From Spinacia oleracea (lineage: Eukaryota > Streptophyta > Magnoliopsida > Caryophyllales > Amaranthaceae): a DNA stretch of 64,000 nt. The DNA is taken from positions 4,255,747 through 4,319,746 of the forward strand of contig NC_079488.1 in NCBI RefSeq assembly GCF_020520425.1. Direction: 5' to 3'. Below, piece after piece: positions 46,246-57,122 of the stretch. The stretch's first letter is position 1, and every line of letters starts with the position of its first letter. Made by a program: the position numbers and the translations under genes. The notes beneath the pieces were generated by a model that was not told the origin of the DNA, did no database searches, and saw nothing but the letters and a program-made list of their open reading frames with translations.

Positions 46246-49200
46246 ATGGCAAACAACAATCAAAACATCATCATGGGTTCTGAGCTTATGGTCAAGCTGA
46301 ACTTGACAAATTTTCTTGAATGGGAAGCTAAGCTAGTTGAAATAGTCAAACTCAATGGACTTGAGTATGTACTGTCACATCCCATGCCAAGCTACTATGC
46401 CAGAGACATGACCCCTGAGAGATTTTACGCCTGGGATGCGGATCTCAAAAAGGTTATGAGTCTCATGCTGAACAATATCCCTGATGATTGGGCTAAAAGG
46501 TTTGTAGCCTATGAACCTTTTACGCTCATCAAGAATCTGAGGGATATCTGTCGTGGAAGTACGGAGGACAGGGACCTGAACGTCCATGAGTTGATTGAAT
46601 CAATGTCTGGTCTAAAGGTTAGTTCTCCCAACAGGTGTTATAGGATGGAGGTCCAAGAAACACATGTTCAGCTCCTTCGCACTAAACAGAGGGTAGGCGT
46701 CCCACTGAGGTTCCATGTGGATCTTATGTGTTCATATTTTGATCGCCTAAGTCTACTAGGAACACCAATAAGCGAAAGGATGGCAGTCTCTGTCTTGCTC
46801 AATTCACTACACAGTGGGTTTGGTCGCTTCAAGCAACTATACCTAAGTGAACCAAGAGAAGAAACAGTTGCAGAATTTATTCACCTTGTCAGAAAGGCTG
46901 AAATAGTACTGGACTGTGAAGCCAAAGATTTACTCAAGGCTAGAAAGAGACCATTCAAGAAAGGTGGAAAGTCCAAGGGCAATGCTAAATCAAAGCAGGA
47001 CAAGTCCACATCAAGCTGTCTTTATTGTGATGGAATAGGCCATTACAAAAGAGAATGTCCAAAGCTAAAGGAAGATCAGAAGAACGGAACAGTCGTTCCA
47101 TCTTCAGGTATTTTCGTTATAGACTGTATACTTGCTAATTCAACTTCTTGGGTATTAGATACAGGTTGTGGCTCACACTTATGTTCCAATCCACAGGGAC
47201 TAAGAAGAAGTAGAAAGTTAAGCAAGGGTGAAGTCGACCTACGAGTGGGAAATGGAGCACGGATTGCTGCATTAGCCGTAGGAACTTACTATTTGTCGTT
47301 GCCCTCCGGGCTAGTTTTGGAACTGGAAGAATGTTTCCATGTTCCAAGTCTTACTAAAAACATCATTTCAGTTTCTTGCTTAGATGCTAAGGGATTTTCC
47401 TTTTTAATAAAAGACAATAGTTGTTCGTTTTATTTTAAAGAGATGTTTTATGGATCTGCTAGATTAGTCAATGGACTTTATTTATTAGATCACGACAAAC
47501 AAGTATATAACATAAATACCAAAAAGGCCAAAAAGGATGATTCAGATCTCACCTATCTGTGGCATTGTCGATTAGGCCATATAAACTTGAAACGCTTAGA
47601 AAGACTTCAAAAGGAAGGAATTCTAGAGCCATTTGACTTAGAGGATTATGGTAAATGCGAATCATGTTTACTTGGCAAAATGACAAAGCAACCTTTCTCT
47701 AAAGTTGGAGAAAGAGCAAATGAACTATTGGGTTTAATCCATACAGATGTATGTGGACCAATGAGTACAAATGCTAGAGGTGGTTTCAGCTACTTTATCA
47801 CTTTCACTGATGACTTCAATAGGTATGGTTATGTCTACCTAATGAAGCATAAGTCTGAATCCTTTGACAAATTCAAGGAATTTCAGAGTGAAGTAGAGAA
47901 TCAATTAGGCAAGAAGATTAAAGCACTGGGGTCTGATAGAGGCGGTGAATATCTGAGCTATGAATTTGATGACCATCTGAAAGAATGTGGAATTCTATCA
48001 GAATTGACTCCTCCTGGAACACCACAATGGAACGGTGTGTCAGAACGGAGGAACAGAACCTTGCTAGACATGGTCAGGTCAATGATGGGTCAGGCCGAAC
48101 TTCCATTAGAATTATGGGGACATGCACTAAATACAGCTGCACTCACTATAAATAGAGCTCCGTCTAAAGCTGTCGAAAAGACTCCATACGAATTATGGTT
48201 TGGAAAGCCTCCAAATGTGTCTTTTCTTAAGATTTGGGGATGTGAAGTATACGTCAAACGATTAATTTCAGACAAACTTCATCCAAAATCTGACAAATGT
48301 ATCCTTGTGGGCTATCCAAAGGAAACAAAGGGGTATTACTTCTACAATACATCTGAGAACAAAGTGTTTGTTGCTCGAGATGGTGTCTTTTTGGAGAAGG
48401 ATCACATTTCCAAAATGACAAGTGGGAGAAAAGTAGACCTCGAAGAAATTCGAGTCGAACAACAAACTCTAGAGAATGCTCAAGATGACATTCAGGATGA
48501 AACTCAGAGATCTTTAGAAGAATCTGGTGAGAATCATGGTCAATCTAGTAATGTTACCCCGCGTAGATCGCAAAGATATAGATCTCAACCGGAAAGGTAC
48601 TTAGGTATTTTGACGAACGAGAGCTATGACGTTCTATTACTTGAAAGTGATGAACCTGCGACTTACAAACAAGCTATGACGAGCCCTAGCTCCAAGCAAT
48701 GGCAAGAAGCCATGCAATCTGAATTAGACTCCATGTCTGAAAACCAAGTATGGGATTTGGTCGATTTGCCAGATGGCTACCAAGCCATTGGAAGCAAATG
48801 GGTTTTCAAACTGAAAAAGGACAAGGATGGGAAACTTGAAGTTTTCAAAGCTAGATTGGTCGCAAAAGGTTACAGGCAAGTCCACGGTGTGAATTACGAT
48901 GAAATCTTTTCACCAGTTGCAATGCTAAAGTCTATTCGAATAATGTTAGCAATCGCTGCATATTACGATTACGAAATATGGCAGATGGATGTCAAAATTG
49001 CTTTCTTAAACGGCGTTTTAACAAAAACTGTGTTTATGACACAGCCTGAAGGTTTTGAGGATCCAAAGAATGCTAAAAAGGTATGCAAGCTAAAGAAGTC
49101 AATCTACGGATTGAAGCAGGCATCCAGGAGCTGGAATATACGTTTTGATGAAGCAGTCAGTGACTTTGGTTTCATCAAGAACGCGGACGAATCTTGTGTA

Positions 49201-50232
49201 TACAAGAAGGTCAGTGGGAGCAAAATTGCTTTCCTAGTATTATATGTCGACGACATATTTCTTATCGGAAATGACATTCCTATGTTGAACTCTGTCAAGA
49301 TTTGGCTTGGGAAATGTTTTTCGATGAAGGATCTAGGAGAAGCACAGTACATATTGGGCATCAAGATTTACAGAGATAGATCTAAAAAGATGATTGGACT
49401 TAGTCAAAGCACTTATATCAATAAGGTGCTTGATAGGTTCAAGATGGCGGACTCCAAGCGAGGCTACCTACCCATGTCTCATGGAATGACTCTAAGCAAG
49501 ACTCAGTGCCCAAAAACACCTGATGAGCGTAGACGAATGAATGGGATTCCATATGCATCATTGATTGGTTCAATAATGTATGCTATGATATGTACACGCC
49601 CAGATGTTGCGTACGCACTCAGTGCTACGAGCAGATACCAGTCAGACCCAGGAGAGGCGCATTGGACTGCTGCCAAGAATATTCTGAAGTACCTGAAAAG
49701 GCACAAAGATGACTTCCTCGTCTATGGTGGAGATGATGAATTAATTGTTAAAGGCTATACGGACGCAAGTTTCCAAACCGACAAAGATGATTTTAGATCA
49801 CAGTCTGGGTTTGTCTTCTGCCTCAACGGAGGAGCAGTAAGCTGGAAAAGTGCTAAGCAAAGCACCATTGCGGATTCTACAACTGAAGCGGAGTACATTG
49901 CTGCACATGAAGCAGCAAAGGAAGCTATATGGCTAAGGAAGTTCATAGGAGAACTTGGTGTAGTCCCCTCCATTAAAGGACCAATAGCCCTGTATTGTGA
50001 TAATAACGGAGCTATTGCACAGGCAAAAGAGCCTAGACACCACCAGAGAGTCAAGCATGTACTTCGTAGATTTCACCTTCTACGAGAGTTCGTTAAAAGA
50101 AAAGAAGTCGAGATAAGCAAAATTGGAACTGATGACAACATATCAGATCCATTAACTAAACCTCTGCCGCAGGCGAAGCACAACTCGCACACTGCAGATA
50201 TGAGAATCAAGCATATTGGAGAATGGCTTTGA
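46246..50232 (+). CDS. gag-pol: Copia-1 Gag-Pol polyprotein, intact
   Basis: One uninterrupted frame; the first ATG is at 46204, but MANNNQNIIMGSEL (46246) is the likelier start, giving 1,328 residues. Numbering from 46204: gag 15-260; zinc knuckle CLYCDGIGHYKREC at 272-285; aspartic protease WVLDTG with catalytic Asp 319; integrase zinc region HCRLGH to CESC around 453-490; integrase catalytic triad Asp 515, Asp 578, Glu 614 (35-residue spacing); reverse transcriptase with WQMDV (Asp 929) and YVDD (Asp 1016-1017); RNase H with GYTDAS (Asp 1187) and DSTTEAEY. All catalytic residues are present, so the protein could be active. The order protease-integrase-RT-RNase H defines Ty1/copia. A pyrimidine run and TTGTAG just before the start could be a splice acceptor (inference). 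Confidence 0.95.
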   Translation: MANNNQNIIMGSELMVKLNLTNFLEWEAKLVEIVKLNGLEYVLSHPMPSYYARDMTPERFYAWDADLKKVMSLMLNNIPDDWAKRFVAYEPFTLIKNLRDICRGSTEDRDLNVHELIESMSGLKVSSPNRCYRMEVQETHVQLLRTKQRVGVPLRFHVDLMCSYFDRLSLLGTPISERMAVSVLLNSLHSGFGRFKQLYLSEPREETVAEFIHLVRKAEIVLDCEAKDLLKARKRPFKKGGKSKGNAKSKQDKSTSSCLYCDGIGHYKRECPKLKEDQKNGTVVPSSGIFVIDCILANSTSWVLDTGCGSHLCSNPQGLRRSRKLSKGEVDLRVGNGARIAALAVGTYYLSLPSGLVLELEECFHVPSLTKNIISVSCLDAKGFSFLIKDNSCSFYFKEMFYGSARLVNGLYLLDHDKQVYNINTKKAKKDDSDLTYLWHCRLGHINLKRLERLQKEGILEPFDLEDYGKCESCLLGKMTKQPFSKVGERANELLGLIHTDVCGPMSTNARGGFSYFITFTDDFNRYGYVYLMKHKSESFDKFKEFQSEVENQLGKKIKALGSDRGGEYLSYEFDDHLKECGILSELTPPGTPQWNGVSERRNRTLLDMVRSMMGQAELPLELWGHALNTAALTINRAPSKAVEKTPYELWFGKPPNVSFLKIWGCEVYVKRLISDKLHPKSDKCILVGYPKETKGYYFYNTSENKVFVARDGVFLEKDHISKMTSGRKVDLEEIRVEQQTLENAQDDIQDETQRSLEESGENHGQSSNVTPRRSQRYRSQPERYLGILTNESYDVLLLESDEPATYKQAMTSPSSKQWQEAMQSELDSMSENQVWDLVDLPDGYQAIGSKWVFKLKKDKDGKLEVFKARLVAKGYRQVHGVNYDEIFSPVAMLKSIRIMLAIAAYYDYEIWQMDVKIAFLNGVLTKTVFMTQPEGFEDPKNAKKVCKLKKSIYGLKQASRSWNIRFDEAVSDFGFIKNADESCVYKKVSGSKIAFLVLYVDDIFLIGNDIPMLNSVKIWLGKCFSMKDLGEAQYILGIKIYRDRSKKMIGLSQSTYINKVLDRFKMADSKRGYLPMSHGMTLSKTQCPKTPDERRRMNGIPYASLIGSIMYAMICTRPDVAYALSATSRYQSDPGEAHWTAAKNILKYLKRHKDDFLVYGGDDELIVKGYTDASFQTDKDDFRSQSGFVFCLNGGAVSWKSAKQSTIADSTTEAEYIAAHEAAKEAIWLRKFIGELGVVPSIKGPIALYCDNNGAIAQAKEPRHHQRVKHVLRRFHLLREFVKRKEVEISKIGTDDNISDPLTKPLPQAKHNSHTADMRIKHIGEWL

Positions 50233-51079
50233 TGTCTCTGTTTAATGTTTTAAAGTTTTAGAGTTTAAATCTTTGTAAAACATTATTGGTTAATCATTCA
50301 CAATAAATGAAATAAATTCATTTTTCCATTTAATTTATGGTTTATTAAATGATGAGTCCCTTCAATTTGACGATATATTCAAGATAGACTGTCAGGACCA
50401 GTCCTGTGACTAAGAAATGTCTATCAAGTGAACTTGAATGTCAAAGGTTGAAAATGGTCCCTAATCGGAGTTTTCTATAAAATTGGACGCATAGAAAACG
50501 TTAGACGATTAGAATGCAAGATGACTAGTAGTTCTGTTTCTTGAACTATGTGGACATGGCAATGTCATAATCATTTGCATAGATACTTACTTTGGGAAGA
50601 CTAGTATCGGACAAGACCTATGAAACTTTACTGTAAGAGATGAAAATCTGTCATGAGTAAATTTCATTAAATTATTAGACACTAAATCCTCAATACCTGA
50701 GTGATTTGAGATTACTTGTTTGAGAACTGGTTGCTTTGACGTTGACCAACCGTCGCACCGTAAAAGGAGGCTATAAAGGCAACGCTCAGGTAATCACCTA
50801 TCAAACGAAGTCTAATCTCAAGATCGCAAGATTGGGATTGTCCTCCCATAAATCGGGATGAGATGCTTAAAAGTTGTACAAGGCCACTCGGAGAGCTAGA
50901 AACTGTGAAATGCATGGCCGTGCTCGGATGAATCATAGGCTATGATTATCTGTTTATTTGATCAGTTGAACTCTGAAACCGAGGAACACCTCTGGACGTA
51001 ATAAGGATGACAACTCTTACCTTATGTTCAAGAGCAAGCATCGAGCGACAAAGGAATTAGGAAATGCACACTTGTCCCT

Positions 51080-51096
51080 AAGGACAAGTGGGAGAC
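51080..51096 (+). promoter_or_regulatory. Polypurine tract of Copia-1
   Basis: AAGGACAAGTGGGAGAC directly before the 3' LTR; plus-strand DNA synthesis would start here. The same sequence occurs in reverse at 37911-37927 beside the inverted LTR. Confidence 0.75.
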
Positions 51097-52508
51097 TGAA
51101 GGAAATAATGCCCTTGGTCCAAGTATGCATTCTATGTTAAGTCTAATAAATGCGGTTCAGTATTAATTAACAAGTTAATAATTCAGTGAGATCAAGTAAG
51201 CTGAATGCTTAGCTAGAGGCCGCTTCAGTTCAAGTGGAATTAATGATATTAATCCACAGCTTACTCTTGACTGAACCCGTAGGGTCACACAAATAGTACG
51301 TAAACGGATCAAGTATTTAATGGCATTAAATACTCCATCTATGAATATTCGGAACCGACGGATCTTGGTTTCAGTGGGAGCTAAGATCGTCACAGGCAAG
51401 AAATGAATACTCCGGAAACGATGATATTGCCGGAAACGGAAATATGGATCGTATCGGAAATATAAATATTATCCAAGTCGTTGATGTTGCCGGAAACGGA
51501 AACATGGTACGTATCGGAAAATATTATCGGAAATGGAAATATTGCCAGAATCGGAAATATTGCCGGAAACGGAAATATTGTCAGAATCGGAAATATTACC
51601 GGAATCGGAAAATAATTCCGGAAACGGAAATATTAAATATTTGTTCGAAACGGAAATTAATTCCGGAATCGGAAATATTAAATATTGTTCGTATCGGAAA
51701 TGAATTCCGGAATCGGAAAATTTAATCGGAAGCGCATCGTACGAATAAGCATCGGACGAGGCCTGCCGGACGAGGCCCAGCACGAAGCCAGGCCATCGCC
51801 CAGCAAGCCAAGCGCGCCGCACAAACAGCCACGCCAGGCCCAGCGCAAGGCCAGGCCCAGCAAGCTGCGCAGCGCGCACAGCGCGCACAGCACGCGCAGC
51901 GCGCAGCGCGCGCGGGCGCTGCGTGGGCTGCTGCTCGCGCGCACGCATGGGGCCCATCGTGGCAGCCGTGCGTGTGTGTGCAAGTGTTTGTGTTCGTGCA
52001 CGTTTCCTAAAACATGCAGAGTTCGGTTAATGATTAAATTCCTAATTCTATTTGATAAATTAATTAAATTAGAGTTCTTGTAGGATTCTAGGTTTAATTA
52101 ATTTGTATCTGAATAGGATTTCGATTCCCTTTCCATACCCCTATAAATATGAGGCTAGGGCTCACAATTTATAACAAGTTTTCAAAGTATTCAAAAAGTG
52201 AGTTTTTGAGAGAAAATTAAAACACACATCTTGCTCATAAAGTGCCGAAATTTTTTAGTACCTTAAGGGCGATTCTAGTTGGTCAATCTTAAGGCGGATC
52301 CGGACGTGCTGTGGACTATCTACGGAGGGACGACACTTGGAGTCCTAAAGACTTGTTCTTGTTCGGTTCGGGCGCAGCTAGGGAGGGCACGCAACAAAGA
52401 GTATGCATCTAAATTATGCTATATGATTATGTGTAAATAATATGTTGTCCTGGGTTAATGGTTGTTTCCGCATGATCTATGTAATGTCATATGTATCATA
52501 ACCTAACA
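51097..52508 (+). repeat. Copia-1 3' LTR
   Basis: 1,412 bp from TGAAGGAAATAATGCC to ATAACCTAACA. Contains the ACGGAAATATT array (about 51412-51720), a GC-rich block (51755-51960), the TATA box CTATAAATAT (52141-52150) and GGCGGATCCGGACGTGCTGT near 52292. Homologous LTRs: 36483-37910 (reverse) and 60695-62135. Confidence 0.92.
51412..51720 (+). repeat. CCGGAAACGGAAATATT array within the LTR
   Basis: About 15-18 units mixing GGAAACGGAAATATTG, AGAATCGGAAATATT and TTCCGGAATCGG. Same array in the LTRs at 37290-37600 (reverse) and 61010-61360. It lies upstream of the TATA box, in U3, where enhancer arrays are common (role is inference). Confidence 0.8.
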
Positions 52509-52586
52509 CCTTGGGCCTTGGTACTTGGTACTTTAGGGCAGTGATTGGTACTAATAAGCTTGTTCTTATTAGTCATAGTTCCTACA
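52509..52586 (+). repeat. Copia-2 5' LTR, second piece, internally deleted
   Basis: Resumes with CCTTGGGCCTTGGTACTTGG and ends TAGTTCCTACA. Compared with the 3' LTR it lacks about 429 bp (equivalent to 57344-57772), with the short word ACTT at both deletion borders, plus smaller gaps near GTGATTGG. The missing part includes the probable TATA box and transcription start. Confidence 0.85.
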
Positions 52587-52620
52587 ATCTAAAGTCGAAT
52601 TTTTTTTCTTTTCGTGAATT

Positions 52621-55600
52621 ATGGCTGAGAATATTCCTACTGCTGTACCCCTTTCCTCATCCATGCTTTCCCATGCTTTCATTCCTGATATGTCGAAAAT
52701 GCAACATTTTGATGGGAAAAACTATAGGATGTGGTCTGATAAAATGGAATTTTTCTTGGGTCAAATTGGGGTAGATTATACTCTTCTTATTGATGTAGCC
52801 CCTGTTAATTCTATTAGGGATTTCGATAAGGATAATAAGACCTGGCGTGGTATGTTGTTGCATTATATGACTACTTCCCTTTACATGATTCATAGTAAGT
52901 CAAAGAATGCAAAGGATATTTGGGATGCTTTGAAATCTAAGTATGGTACTGATGATTTTGGGACTAAGAAGTATGCTTGTTCTCGTTGGTTAAATTTTCG
53001 TATGACTGATGATAAGCCTGTTTTAGATCAAGTACATGAGTATGAGAATCTATGTGCTGATATTATTGCTGAAGGAATGAAGTTTTGTGATCAGTTTCAA
53101 GCCAATTGTCTTCTTGAAAAACTACCTCCTTCCTGGCAGAATTATGTTCACTCCATGAAGCATAAACAGAAGGATTTCACCCTCCAAGAGTTGGTTTCTG
53201 GGATCAAGATAGAAGAGCAGAATCGCATCCAAACCAAAGGGAAATCTCAGGATCATTCCTCTTCTACTGCTAACCTTGTTGAATCTAAAAATGCAGGTTA
53301 TAATAAAGGTTCGAAAGGCAAAAGTTCTAATCAACTTCATGGGACCGGAGAAGCCAACAACAACTTCAAGGGAAATAGGCAATTCAAGGGAAACTGCTTC
53401 ACTTGTGGTAAGTTCGGGCATATTGCAAAAGATTGTAGACAAGGGCATGGACCGAACAACAAAGCAAAGGAGAATAAAGCTCAAGCCAATCTTGTTGAGG
53501 ATGAAATCATTGCTGCTGTGGTGTCGGAAGTAAACTTGGTGAGCAACGTAACAGAATGGGTGCTTGATACCGGTGCAACTCGTCATATTTGTTCTAGCAA
53601 GGAGATGTTCAAGGAGTACGAAAAAGTTTCTGAAGGAGAATGTGTCTTCATGGGCAACTCAAGCACTGTGAGTGTTCTTGGCAAAGGAAAGGTTTTTCTG
53701 AAATTAACTTCCGGAAAAACCATTGCTTTGCAAAATGTCTTACATGTACCTGATATTCGCAGAAACCTCATTTCTGGTGCATTATTGAACAAAGCTGGCA
53801 TCAAATTAACTTTTGAATCTGATAAACTTGTACTCACCAGAAATGGGGATTTTGTGGGAAAGGGATTTTGTAATGGGGGTTTGTTTGTGCTTGATGTTGT
53901 TTCTGATAATAAAACTCCTACTGCTTCTGTTTATATTGCTGAGTCTGTTTCTTTATGGCATTCTAGACTAGGTCATGTGAATGTTGCATCTGTTAAACGA
54001 CTTAAACAACTTAGTTTAATTCCTGACTTTAGCAATACTTCTTTCGATAAGTGTGAAGTATGTGTGGAGGCTAAACACCCTAAGAAAGCGTTTAACAAAA
54101 GTGTATCTCGTACTCCTTCTTTACTTGAGTTAGTTCATAGTGACTTAGGTGACTTTAAGAATTCAATGAGTAGAGGAGGTAAGCATTACTATATTACTTT
54201 TGTTGATGATTTTTCCCAATTTACTAAGGTTTATTTGTTGAGTACTAAAGATGAGGCTGAAGAAAAGTTTCTTATCTATAAGGCTGAAGTTGAAAACCAA
54301 TTAAACCTTAAGATTAAAAGGCTGAGATCAGATAGAGGTGGAGAGTATGATAGCAATCCCCTTAAGAAATTTTGTGAAACTAATGGTATTATTCATGAGA
54401 CTACAGCTCCTTATACCCCCGAACAAAATGGAATAGCTGAGCGGAAAAATAGAACCCTTAAGGATATGATGAATGCTATGCTTATTAGTTCGGGTATGCC
54501 TACTAACATGTGGGGTGAGGCCATTCTTTCTGCTTGCTATGTGCTTAATCGTGTTCCCCATGAAAAACTAGATAAAACCCCTTTTGAGCTATGGAGAGGT
54601 TTTAAACCAAACCTGAGTTACCTTAAAGTGTGGGGGTGTCTAGGAAAAATAGGACTTCCTGATTTCCAAAGGAGTAAGATTGGGCCTAAGACTGTTGATG
54701 GGATTTTTATTGGTTATGCTTCTAACAGTGCTGCATATAGACTCATTCTTAAGGATGCATCTGGTTTTGGTCCAATTCGTGAGTCAAGGGATGTTGAATT
54801 TTTTGAGCATATTTTTCCTATGAAATTGAATGTGCAAGCAAGTTTACCTGTTCCATCTCCATCTTCTTCTGTTGTGCATCATGACATTGCATCATCTAAT
54901 GTAGAACCTAGAAGGAGTAAGAGAGCTAGAACTGAGTCTAGTTTTGGTCCTGATTTCATAACTGCATTTCTTATTGAAAATGAGTTTCTGAATGAGCATG
55001 AGATAGATGCATTTATTTTAGAAGAAAATCCTAGGACCTATGGGGAGGCTATGAGGTCTGTTGACTCTAGTTTTTGGTTAGAGGCCATAAATAGTGAGAT
55101 AGAGTCTATCATGAGTAACAATACTTGGGTTTTGACTGAACTTCCTAGGGGTTGTAAAGCTTTAGGAAGTAAGTGGATTTTTACAAAGAAAGAGGATACT
55201 AATGGAAATTTGATCAAGTTTAAAGCTAGATTAGTAGTTGGTGGTCATCATCAAAAGAAAGGTCTAGATTTCTTTGATACCTATTCTCCTGTGACAAAGG
55301 TTGCTACCATTAGAGCTTTAATTGCACTTGCATCTATTCATGATCTTATTGTGCATCAAATGGATGTGAAAACTGCTTTTTTGAATGGTGATTTGAAAGA
55401 GGAGATTTACATGAAGCAACCAGAGGGATGTATTGCTCCTGGACAGGAAAACAAGGTATGTAAACTCATTAGATCGTTATACGGTCTAAAACAAGCACCT
55501 AAGCAATGGTATGACAAGTTTCATCAAACTATTATTTCTGATGGTTTTTGTGTTAATGATTCTGATGCTTGTGTGTATTCTAAACTTGACAAGTTTGGTT

Positions 55601-56451
55601 GTGTGATCATATGTCTATATGTGGATGATATGTTAATTTTTGGAACCAATATAGATGTTGTTAATGCAACTAAGGCCTTCTTAAATTCTTGTTTTGAAAT
55701 GAAGGATTTGGGAGAGGCGGATGTTATTCTTGGCATAAAAATTATTAGAACTTCATATGGGCTGTCTTTAAACCAATCTCATTATGTTGAGAAAATTTTA
55801 AAGAAATTTAATCAATTTGATTGTACACCTGCGAAAACCCCATATGATTCTAATATTACTTTGAAGAAAAATAAAGGTGATAGTGTGTCTCAGGAACAAT
55901 ATGCCAAGATCATTGGAAGTGTGATGTTTTTAATGAATTATACTAGACCAGATATTGCATATGCTGTTAGTAGATTGAGTAGGTATACTCATAGTCCTAA
56001 TCGTGATCATTGGAATGCTTTAATAAGACTATTGAGGTACTTGAAAGGCACTATCAATTGGGGCTTGCACTATCATAGGACACCATGTGTTTTAGAAGGA
56101 TATTGCGATGCTGATTGGGTGTCAGATAATGATGAGATTCATTCTACTAGTGGCTATGTTTTCACTCTTGCTAGTGGTGCTATTTCATGGAAATCATCTA
56201 AACAAACTTGTATTGCTAAATCTACAATGGAATCTGAGTTTATTGCTTTAGAATTGGCAGGTCAAGAAGTCGAGTGGCTAAGGAGCCTGTTAGCTGACAT
56301 ACCATTGTGGGGGAAGCCAACTCCATCAGTGTCCATGCATTGTGACTCACAAGCTGCAATTGGGGTAGCGAACAATCAATCCTATAATGGAAAAAGGAGG
56401 CACATTCGCGTGAGGCATGCAATTGTTAGAGATCTGATCAGAATAATGTGA
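52621..56451 (+). pseudogene. gag-pol: Copia-2 Gag-Pol polyprotein, C-terminally frameshifted
   Basis: 1,276 codons. Gag 1-250 ([20 protein letters not shown] near the start); zinc knuckle [14 protein letters not shown] at 259-272; protease WVLDTGA with Asp 316; integrase triad Asp 508, Asp 571, Glu 607; reverse transcriptase [10 protein letters not shown] (Asp 915) and YVDD (Asp 1002-1003); RNase H with [11 protein letters not shown] and KSTMESEF. The frame ends at TGA 56449-56451 in RNase H, but family sequence (SLEYVKSERNIADPLTKG) continues in another frame to TGA 56568-56570, showing a single-base deletion near 56436-56442. About 45 C-terminal residues are lost; the catalytic parts remain. 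The element is more decayed than Copia-1. Confidence 0.92.
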
Positions 56452-57122
56452 TATCACTTGAGTATGTAAAGTCGGAGAGGAATATTGCAGATCCTCTCAC
56501 CAAAGGCCTTTGTAAAAAAATGGTGCATGAGTCAGCACAAGGAATGGGTTTAAAGCCTATTGAGGAGTGAATTGTGATGGATACCCATCTTGGAGAAATC
56601 TAAGTTCAATGGGTCAAACTAAGTCACAAAAGAACTCGCGTTTTGTATACTACTGCCATTCCTATTAATAAAGTGATGTAGTATTTTATCTTACTGTCAA
56701 ATGAGTAAGGATGAGCCAAAGCTCTTAATAAGTTCATAGCCTATTGAGGTGGTTTATGACAGTATAAACCTGATGAACTTACCTATGTGAATGTGGGGGC
56801 TACGCCCAACCCCCTATGAGGTCCCTTGGCTTAGGACCTCTAGAGCGTTCATGAAATACCAGGAACTTGTGGGGCACTGACTATTAAAGTTCGCGAGAAC
56901 ACTACTTGTTTTGAGAAAAGTTTGGTGCGCTGTTGTGTTACTACAATCCCCATGCAGGGTTCAAGGATAAATCCACCTTATATGGCTGTATGACATACTA
57001 GTATGCACTAGGTATCAATTCAAGTCCACAAGACATTGATACTTGCAAAACTAAGTATCCCTTGCCCAGAACATCTTTCATTACCAAAGCCGTCCTTCTT
57101 TTGAATCATGTGGCCGGGGGAA

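Larger units (their letters stand above)
36359..52508 (+). mobile_element. Ty1/copia retrotransposon Copia-1, with an inverted relative inside its 5' LTR
   Basis: Starts TGAAGGAAATAATGCC (36359), ends ATAACCTAACA (52508), flanked by CCTTG (36354-36358, 52509-52513). Only the first 124 bp of its 5' LTR remain at the left; then a related element begins in reverse orientation. The + part comprises leader (from about 44.8-45.1 kb), gag-pol (46246-50232), 3' region, polypurine tract and a full 3' LTR (51097-52508). The primer-binding site and the rest of the 5' LTR are missing. Confidence 0.88.

Noticed and set aside
46375..50054. Antisense ORFs within Copia-1 gag-pol
   Set aside because: They are shadows of a strongly coding sense frame.
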